Of a stretch of DNA of 64,000 nt, positions 58,305 through 64,000 are shown one piece after another (position 1 is the stretch's first letter; each line of letters opens with the position of its first letter). This DNA is from an uncultured Cedecea sp. Its GTDB lineage: Bacteria > Pseudomonadota > Gammaproteobacteria > Enterobacterales > Enterobacteriaceae. The translations under genes were made by a program, and so were the position numbers. Where the stretch lies: NCBI RefSeq assembly GCF_947498825.1, contig NZ_CANMLV010000007.1, positions 157,451 to 221,450 on the forward strand. Direction: 5' to 3'. The notes beneath the pieces are model-generated. The model was not told where the DNA came from. It saw only the letters and a program-made list of their open reading frames with translations, and did no database searches.

Positions 58305-59306
58305 ATGCTTGATACCAGCCTGCCGTTAACCGACCTTCATCGCCATCTTGATGGCAATATCCGGGCACAAACCATCCTTGAACTCGGTCGCGAATTTAAC
58401 CTTGCCTTACCTGCCAGCACTCTGGAAAACTTGCGTCCGCACGTACAAGTCGTGGAAACCGCGCCAGATTTGGTCAGCTTCCTGCAAAAACTCGATTGGG
58501 GAGTGAAAGTTCTTGGTTCACTGGAGGCCTGCCGCCGCGTGGCGTGGGAGAATATTGAAGATGCAGCGCGTAATGGCCTTCATTATGTCGAATTACGCTT
58601 CTCCCCAGGCTATATGGCCATGAGTCATCAGTTGCCTGTCGCCGGTGTCGTAGAAGCGATTATTGAGGGAGTGAGTCAGGGATGTCGTGATTTTGGGATC
58701 CAGGCTCGTCTTATCGGCATTATGAGTCGTACATTTGGTGAAGCCGCTTGTGAGGCTGAACTGAATGCCCTACTGGCACATCGGGATAGTATTACCGCCC
58801 TCGATCTGGCCGGTGATGAGCTCGGTTTTCCGGGGCATTTATTCCGTGAACACTTCACGCGTGCTCGCGATGCGGGTTGGCGTATTACTGTTCATGCAGG
58901 CGAAGCTGCAGGACCTGAGAGTATCTGGCAGGCTATTCGTGAACTGGGGGCTGAGAGAATAGGACACGGAGTGAAAGCCGTCGAAGACCTAGCGCTGATG
59001 GATTATCTGGCTAAGCACCGCATTGGTATTGAGTCTTGTCTGACTTCGAACATTCAAACCAGCACTGTTGCTTCATTGGATAAGCACCCGCTGGCGACAT
59101 TTTTAAACCACGGTATTCTTGCCACCATTAATACCGATGATCCGGCCGTTCAAGGTATTGATATTCAGCATGAGTATCAGTTTGCTGCACCTGCTGCCGG
59201 ACTTAGCTCGGAACAGATTCGTACCGCGCAGCAAAATGGTCTGGAAATTGCGTTTTTAACACCGGCAGAGAAACAGGCTATCGCCGCTAACGTTCGCGCC
59301 AGTTAA
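58305..59306 (+). CDS. add: Add, adenosine deaminase
   Basis: 333 residues from [20 protein letters not shown], the E. coli length; a 34-residue upstream extension is rejected. Zinc ligands in HRHLDGN, catalytic region [15 protein letters not shown], the histidine in RIGHGVK, and [10 protein letters not shown] with the zinc aspartate. It deaminates adenosine and deoxyadenosine to inosine forms for purine salvage. Monocistronic. Confidence 0.96.
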   Translation: MLDTSLPLTDLHRHLDGNIRAQTILELGREFNLALPASTLENLRPHVQVVETAPDLVSFLQKLDWGVKVLGSLEACRRVAWENIEDAARNGLHYVELRFSPGYMAMSHQLPVAGVVEAIIEGVSQGCRDFGIQARLIGIMSRTFGEAACEAELNALLAHRDSITALDLAGDELGFPGHLFREHFTRARDAGWRITVHAGEAAGPESIWQAIRELGAERIGHGVKAVEDLALMDYLAKHRIGIESCLTSNIQTSTVASLDKHPLATFLNHGILATINTDDPAVQGIDIQHEYQFAAPAAGLSSEQIRTAQQNGLEIAFLTPAEKQAIAANVRAS

Positions 59307-59380
59307 TTGCTCTGAACAGGGTATCCCGGATAAAGATACCCTGTTACCAGAACGTCGCGGACTATCTCTGCGTTGACATC

Positions 59381-60049
59381 CTATTTTGCCAGCAGATAGC
59401 TGTCGGCTATTTTTTCCATTATCTCTTCATCTTTCAGGCGTCCGTCGAGACAAACAGTGAACCAGTGATTTTTATTCATATGGTAGCCCGGAAAATAACG
59501 GTTATTATCAATCAGACGTTCTTTATTTTCCGGACGCATTTTTAAGTCCAGCACTTCTATTATTCCCTCTCCCTGCAGGCCCAGCTTACCTTTTTCTACC
59601 GTGAGCAATGCTGCAAACCATTTATTATTATCCTGACGCCGGGCGATAGCATTGCGGGGAAATTTAGCCCACAGATACTCAAGTTGAATAGCGTATTGCT
59701 GTTGAATAAATTGGATAACCTTCATGGACTGTGGTGAAGTGAAGATAACGCGGGTGAAACAGTGCATCAGAATATCATTTATAACTTCATCATATTCACG
59801 GCGAATTTTTCCAACAAACTCCCCCTGGGTCGCTGCATTCAAATGCAGCATGTAGGTTTCATTCACATCGAGATCGATTATCTGAGTTTTTAATCTCTTT
59901 TCCGGCGTTATCTCGAGTCGTAACCTGAACGAGGGTACCGCAAGCATGTGATGGCAGATATAACTATGTTCTTTTTTTTCAAAACCATAGGCCTGCAATT
60001 TTTTTACATCAAGCTGATAATGTTCCAGACTAATATCATTAGTAAGCAT
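59381..60049 (-). CDS. MmcQ/YjbR-family protein
   Basis: 222 residues from MLTNDISLEHYQL; an upstream Met adds 24 residues without homology. The C-terminal half has the MmcQ/YjbR (CyaY-like fold) pattern: FPRNAIARRQDNNKWFAALLTV, IEVLDLKMRPENKERLIDNNRYFPGYHMNKNHWFTVCLDGRLKDEEIMEKIADSYLLA. The N-terminal half (VNETYMLHLNAATQGEFVGKIRREYDEVINDI) is also found in YjbR-like proteins of firmicutes and enterobacteria. Function unknown; the fold resembles DNA-binding or frataxin-like domains. It occupies the place where E. coli has blr and cnu. Confidence 0.8.
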   Translation of the reverse strand: MLTNDISLEHYQLDVKKLQAYGFEKKEHSYICHHMLAVPSFRLRLEITPEKRLKTQIIDLDVNETYMLHLNAATQGEFVGKIRREYDEVINDILMHCFTRVIFTSPQSMKVIQFIQQQYAIQLEYLWAKFPRNAIARRQDNNKWFAALLTVEKGKLGLQGEGIIEVLDLKMRPENKERLIDNNRYFPGYHMNKNHWFTVCLDGRLKDEEIMEKIADSYLLAK

Positions 60050-60338
60050 ATAGATAACCCGCTGACGCCCCGTTTCTTTAATCCGACAAGGCCACTGTAT
60101 GAAAGAGAAGCTACGCAACATTGTCTGATGTACGTTGTAGCGGTCAACCGACTTACCAGCTACTTACCCTGAACAGAGTGTAAAAGGGCGACAGGAATTG
60201 ATCAGATTGTGCTTTTTTGTGCGTTAAAATCCATGTAGTCCGGTCAGGGTAGCTTTCAGACAGGCAGCACAGTAGCATTAAGAGCAAAAATACTTATAAT
60301 CACCCGCTTGAATAATATCAGGTGGCACAGGAATTTTC

Positions 60339-60776
60339 ATGACAGTAAAACCTCCACGTATCGCAGGCTGGCTTCTTGTTCCGCTAGCCTGGCTCTTGAT
60401 GTCACTGCTCAGCAGCTCTCTCGCCGTAGCGATTTACGTGATGATGTTACTCGCGCCAAATACCCATCAAATGATGGCGAATCAAGGCTCTAATATGCTG
60501 TTTATGTGGTATTTTTCCGTTATATGTGCGCTGGTCATGTGGTGTTATACCTTGTGGTTAACCATTGCTTTTTTTAAACGTCGCCATCATGTCGTTCGTC
60601 ACTATATTCTGTGGTTAATGTTTTCCCTGATTCTGGCAATTAAGGCTTTTGCCTTATCCCCGGTAACGGATAGCGTTGCCTTGCGCCAGCTAATGTTTCC
60701 GTTACTGGCCGCTGCACTGGCAGTGCCCTATTTAAAACGGTCAAAACGGGTTAAAGAAACCTTTATCAATCCGTAA
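60339..60776 (+). CDS. ydgK: YdgK, DUF2569 inner-membrane protein
   Basis: 145 residues with four membrane helices. RIAGWLLVPLAWLLMSLLSSS at the start and the WL...FFKRRHHVVRHYILWLM loop are DUF2569 features, as in E. coli YdgK. Function unknown. It lies 78 bp before rsxA, the same arrangement as in E. coli, and may share its promoter. Confidence 0.9.
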   Translation: MTVKPPRIAGWLLVPLAWLLMSLLSSSLAVAIYVMMLLAPNTHQMMANQGSNMLFMWYFSVICALVMWCYTLWLTIAFFKRRHHVVRHYILWLMFSLILAIKAFALSPVTDSVALRQLMFPLLAAALAVPYLKRSKRVKETFINP

Positions 60777-60854
60777 TAACCCTACAGTCATTCTGTTGCT
60801 GACACGAGTTGATTAATCAATAATGGGCAGCTTTTTTTCGTTTTAGGTCGAATC

Positions 60855-61436
60855 ATGTCAGATTACTTACTGCTTTTTGTGGGGACAATTTTGGTCAATA
60901 ACTTCGTTCTGGTGAAGTTTCTTGGTCTGTGTCCTTTCATGGGTGTATCCAAAAAGCTGGAAAGTGCCATCGGAATGGGACTTGCTACCACCTTTGTGAT
61001 GACGATCGCTTCTATTTTTTCATGGATAATCAATGAGCTGATCCTTATCCCACTGGACGTAGGTTATTTACGTACGCTGTCATTTATTCTGGTCATTGCC
61101 GTTGTTGTGCAATTTACTGAGATGGTGGTTCGTAAAACCAGTCCGGCACTTTATCGCCTGCTGGGGATCTTCTTACCCTTAATTACTACTAACTGTGCGG
61201 TGCTGGGCGTAGCGTTACTGAATGTTAACCTGAACCATAACTTCCTGCAGTCAGCGCTGTACGGATTCTCCGCAGCGGTCGGTTTTTCGTTTGTGATGGT
61301 CCTGTTTGCCGCTATTCGTGAACGTCTGGTGGTGGCTGATATCCCTGCGCCTTTCAAAGGTAATGCTATTGCATTGATTACCGCAGGTCTGATGTCCCTG
61401 GCATTCCTTGGCTTCAGCGGGTTGGTGAAGTTCTGA
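60855..61436 (+). CDS. rsxA: RsxA, electron transport complex subunit
   Basis: 193 residues with six membrane helices, homologous to RnfA/Nqr[35 protein letters not shown] and [34 protein letters not shown]. The paired helix-centre cysteines (GLCPF and TTNCAV) hold a membrane iron-sulfur cluster in Rnf/NQR complexes. Part of the Rsx complex that keeps SoxR reduced. The stop overlaps the rsxB start by one base. Confidence 0.96.
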   Translation: MSDYLLLFVGTILVNNFVLVKFLGLCPFMGVSKKLESAIGMGLATTFVMTIASIFSWIINELILIPLDVGYLRTLSFILVIAVVVQFTEMVVRKTSPALYRLLGIFLPLITTNCAVLGVALLNVNLNHNFLQSALYGFSAAVGFSFVMVLFAAIRERLVVADIPAPFKGNAIALITAGLMSLAFLGFSGLVKF

Positions 61437-62011
61437 TGAGTACCCTGTGGATTGCGATTATCGCCCTTACCTTCCTGGCGTTAATCTTTGGCCTTATTCT
61501 GGGCTATGCCTCGCGTAAATTTGCCGTTACCGAAGATCCTATCGTTGAGCGCATTGAAGAGATCCTACCGCAAAGCCAGTGCGCGCAATGCGGCTATCCT
61601 GGCTGCCGCCCTTATGCTGAAGCGGTCGGTAATCAAGGGGCAAAGATTAATCTGTGTGCACCGGGGGGCGAAGCCGTGATGCTTAAAATTGCCACCTTAC
61701 TCAATGTTGAACCTCAGCCGATAGACGGTGATAACCAGGCCGAACCGGTGCGAATGCTGGCCATCATTGATGAGGCCAACTGTATCGGTTGTACCAAATG
61801 TATTCAGGCTTGTCCGGTTGATGCCATTATTGGTTCGACCCGTGCTGTGCATACTGTTATCAGCGATTTATGTACTGGTTGTAATCTTTGTGTTGACCCC
61901 TGCCCGACTCGCTGTATCGATTTACGCCCTGTCGCTACCACTACTGACACGTGGAAATGGGATTTAAACAGTATTCCGGTGCGAAATATTCCGGTGGATC
62001 CTCATGTTTAG
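61436..62011 (+). CDS. rsxB: RsxB, electron transport complex ferredoxin subunit
   Basis: 191 residues. One N-terminal membrane helix, a 4Fe-4S domain ([17 protein letters not shown] with a later C in INLCAPGG), then two ferredoxin motifs [12 protein letters not shown] and [12 protein letters not shown]. It passes electrons within the Rsx complex on the cytoplasmic face. The stop lies 8 bases inside rsxC, so translation is coupled. Confidence 0.96.
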   Translation: MSTLWIAIIALTFLALIFGLILGYASRKFAVTEDPIVERIEEILPQSQCAQCGYPGCRPYAEAVGNQGAKINLCAPGGEAVMLKIATLLNVEPQPIDGDNQAEPVRMLAIIDEANCIGCTKCIQACPVDAIIGSTRAVHTVISDLCTGCNLCVDPCPTRCIDLRPVATTTDTWKWDLNSIPVRNIPVDPHV

Positions 62012-64000
62012 TTTTTTAAAACGTTTTACTCAAAACCGCATCTGGGATTTTGACGGCGGTATTCATCCCCCGGAGATGAAAACACAATCCAGCGGTACAC
62101 CACTGCGTCAGGTTCCATTACCTCCGCAGCTCATCATCCCGTTGAAACAGCATATCGGTGATGAAGGCGAGCTGTGTGTAAAAGCAGGCGATTATGTTCT
62201 TCGCGGACAGCCTCTGACCCGTGGCTGGGGACGTATGCTGCCCGTGCACGCACCCACTTCAGGCACCATCAGCGCAATTAAGTCGCATATTACGGCCCAC
62301 CCATCAGGCCTGACTGAACCCAGCGTCATACTGACAGCCGACGGGGAAGATCGCTGGTTTGAACGAGATGGCTGGCGTGACTATGCAGAACGCCCTCGCG
62401 CTGAGCTTATTGAGCGTATTCACCAGTTTGGTGTGGCAGGTCTTGGTGGAGCAGGCTTTCCGACTGCCACCAAACTCCACGGCGGCGGCGATAATATTAA
62501 TACGCTGATCATTAACGCCGCTGAATGCGAACCCTACATCACTGCCGATGACCGGTTAATGCAGGATTGTGCCGCACAAATTGTCGAAGGCATTCGTATT
62601 CTGGCCTGCATTCTCCAGCCACAAAAGACGCTGATAGGTATTGAGGATAATAAACCGCAGGCAATTTCAATGCTACGTGCGGTATTGGCGGGCAGTGAGG
62701 ATATACAACTGCGCGTGATCCCGACCAAGTACCCTTCTGGTGGAGCAAAACAGCTTACACAGATCCTGACCGGTAAGCAGGTGCCCCACGGCGGCCGCTC
62801 TTCGGATATCGGTATCCTGATGCAAAACGTCGGTACAGCTTATGCCATTAAACGGGCCATTGTTGATGGTGAACCCTTAACGGAACGTGTCGTGACATTG
62901 ACCGGACAGTCGGTTCAAAAACCGGGTAACGTCTGGGCGCGTTTAGGTACACCTGTCGCACATTTAATGGCCTTTGCTGAGTTCCAGCCAACCAGCGAAC
63001 AAAAAGTCATTATGGGGGGGCCCTTGATGGGCTTCACGCTACCGGCTTTAGACGTTCCGGTTGTGAAGATTACCAACTGCTTACTGGCGCCTTCCGTTGA
63101 GGAAATGGCCCCTGCACAAGAAGAACAAGGTTGTATCCGGTGCAGTGCGTGCGCCGATGTCTGCCCGGCAGACTTATTGCCACAGCAGTTATACTGGTTC
63201 AGTAAAGGTCAGCAGCATGATAAAGCAACCAGCTATAACCTGTCTGACTGTATTGAATGTGGCGCCTGCGCCTGGGTTTGTCCAAGCAATATTCCATTGA
63301 TTCAATACTTTCGCCAGGAAAAAGCAGAAATACGCGAAATAGAGCTGGAAGCCAAACGCACAGCAGAGGCCAAAGCACGTTTTGAAGCGCGTCAGGCTCG
63401 TCTTGAACGTGAGAAAATCGCCCGTCAAGAGAAACATAAATCTGCCGCAGTGCAGCCAACCCGTCAGGATAACTCAGCGATTAAAGCCGCTCTGGCTCGG
63501 GTACAGAGCACGAAGTCAACTTCGGACAGCGCAGCCATTGTTATCAAACCAGGCGCAGTTCCCGATAACAGTGACGTTATTGCCAGTCGCGAAGCCCGTA
63601 AGGCACAGGCACGAGCCCGTCAGGCAGAGAAAAATCGTCTTGCCGAAACGACCGCCAGTGACGCAAATCTTGCTGCAGAAGGTTCCGATCCGCGTAAGAC
63701 CGCGGTTGAGGCCGCTATCGCTCGCGCCAAAGCGCGTAAACAGCAGCAGACTGGATCTGAACCCGCGGTTAACGAGCCAGCCGCTGAAGCCATCGACCCG
63801 CGTAAGGCCGCAGTTGAGGCGGCTATCGCCCGCGCCAAGGCGCGTAAACAGCAGCAGGCTGAACCTGAGCCCACGGTTAGCGAGCCAGCCGCTGAGGAAG
63901 CCATTGACCCGCGTAAGGCCGCGGTTGAGGCGGCTATCGCCCGCGCCAAGGCGCGTAAACAGCAGCAGGCTGAACCTGAACCCGCGGTTAGCGAGCCAGC
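62004..64000 (+). CDS. rsxC: RsxC, electron transport complex subunit, 3' end missing
   Basis: At least 665 residues, running off the right edge. Starts [47 protein letters not shown]-binding core with [16 protein letters not shown] and [18 protein letters not shown], then ferredoxin motifs [12 protein letters not shown] at 377-388 and [12 protein letters not shown] at 416-427. From about residue 440 a long charged coiled-coil ([22 protein letters not shown]) leads into tandem repeats of about 37 residues that begin at D562. This Ala/Lys-rich tail is typical of enterobacterial RsxC and varies in repeat number. Confidence 0.95.
   Translation, partial: MFSFLKRFTQNRIWDFDGGIHPPEMKTQSSGTPLRQVPLPPQLIIPLKQHIGDEGELCVKAGDYVLRGQPLTRGWGRMLPVHAPTSGTISAIKSHITAHPSGLTEPSVILTADGEDRWFERDGWRDYAERPRAELIERIHQFGVAGLGGAGFPTATKLHGGGDNINTLIINAAECEPYITADDRLMQDCAAQIVEGIRILACILQPQKTLIGIEDNKPQAISMLRAVLAGSEDIQLRVIPTKYPSGGAKQLTQILTGKQVPHGGRSSDIGILMQNVGTAYAIKRAIVDGEPLTERVVTLTGQSVQKPGNVWARLGTPVAHLMAFAEFQPTSEQKVIMGGPLMGFTLPALDVPVVKITNCLLAPSVEEMAPAQEEQGCIRCSACADVCPADLLPQQLYWFSKGQQHDKATSYNLSDCIECGACAWVCPSNIPLIQYFRQEKAEIREIELEAKRTAEAKARFEARQARLEREKIARQEKHKSAAVQPTRQDNSAIKAALARVQSTKSTSDSAAIVIKPGAVPDNSDVIASREARKAQARARQAEKNRLAETTASDANLAAEGSDPRKTAVEAAIARAKARKQQQTGSEPAVNEPAAEAIDPRKAAVEAAIARAKARKQQQAEPEPTVSEPAAEEAIDPRKAAVEAAIARAKARKQQQAEPEPAVSEP
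63687..64000 (+). repeat. In-frame tandem repeats in the rsxC tail
   Basis: Three units begin at 63687 (108 bp), 63795 (111 bp) and 63906 (incomplete at the window end). Each starts [21 protein letters not shown] followed by a Glu/Pro/Ala spacer. The second and third units are almost identical, implying recent duplication. Confidence 0.92.

Overview
The window looks like chromosomal DNA of an Enterobacterales species related to Escherichia but not close to it. Most genes have recognisable E. coli counterparts in similar order, ranging from very similar (fnr, pntAB, fumA, arnC) to clearly diverged (tus, ydgA, rimL). Genus cannot be fixed from the sequence alone. A tus gene with a Ter-like site in its leader places the segment in the replication terminus region. 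Copies of the ERIC/IRU intergenic repeat family fit this assignment. No rRNA, tRNA, CRISPR array, insertion sequence or prophage was seen.

Layout. 1-742: tail of one short DMT-type membrane protein and a second complete one. 929-8762: a UhpA/UhpB/UhpC-like sensory module followed by an AfuABC-type ABC importer, probably one regulon for external phosphorylated sugars. 8803-12600: dbpA, then an AT-rich accessory patch with a degenerate sulfatase-modifying-factor-like exported protein, a micro-ORF, an ERIC element and a CarG-like periplasmic protein; a near-identical 19-bp direct repeat brackets the first part. 12696-15632: mdtJI polyamine exporter, a serine esterase, a Slp-family lipoprotein and a DUF2164 protein. 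15712-23092: complete arnBCADTEF operon for L-Ara4N modification of lipid A, with a consensus PmrA box upstream. 23390-29292: rlhA, then sutR/ydcO back to back around a duplicated palindromic operator, and an AraC/EamA pair. 29589-31081: AT-rich accessory patch with a possible avidin-fold protein and an orphan. 31082-36912: methyltransferase, rimL, opgD, ydcJ and divergent ydcI. 36963-40392: smrA, ogt, fnr, uspE. 40501-42541: divergent MFS exporter and AraC regulator. 42680-50313: pntAB, ydgH, folM, rstAB. 50314-58058: gene relic, Ter site, tus, fumC, fumA, manA, ydgA. 58305-64000: add, a YjbR-like protein, ydgK, rsxA, rsxB and an rsxC cut by the window edge within a repeat-rich tail.

How it fits together: much of the window deals with the envelope (arn, opgD, Slp lipoprotein, mdtJI, YdgH) and with redox or anaerobic metabolism (fnr, uspE, pntAB, fumA/fumC, rsx). 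Several two-part regulatory units can be read directly: Uhp-like/Afu, PmrA box/arn, SutR/YdcO, FNR box/fnr and Ter/tus. The least explained DNA is in the two AT-rich patches near 10.2-12.0 kb and 29.5-31.1 kb, the relic before tus, and the hairpin-rich gap between manA and ydgA.
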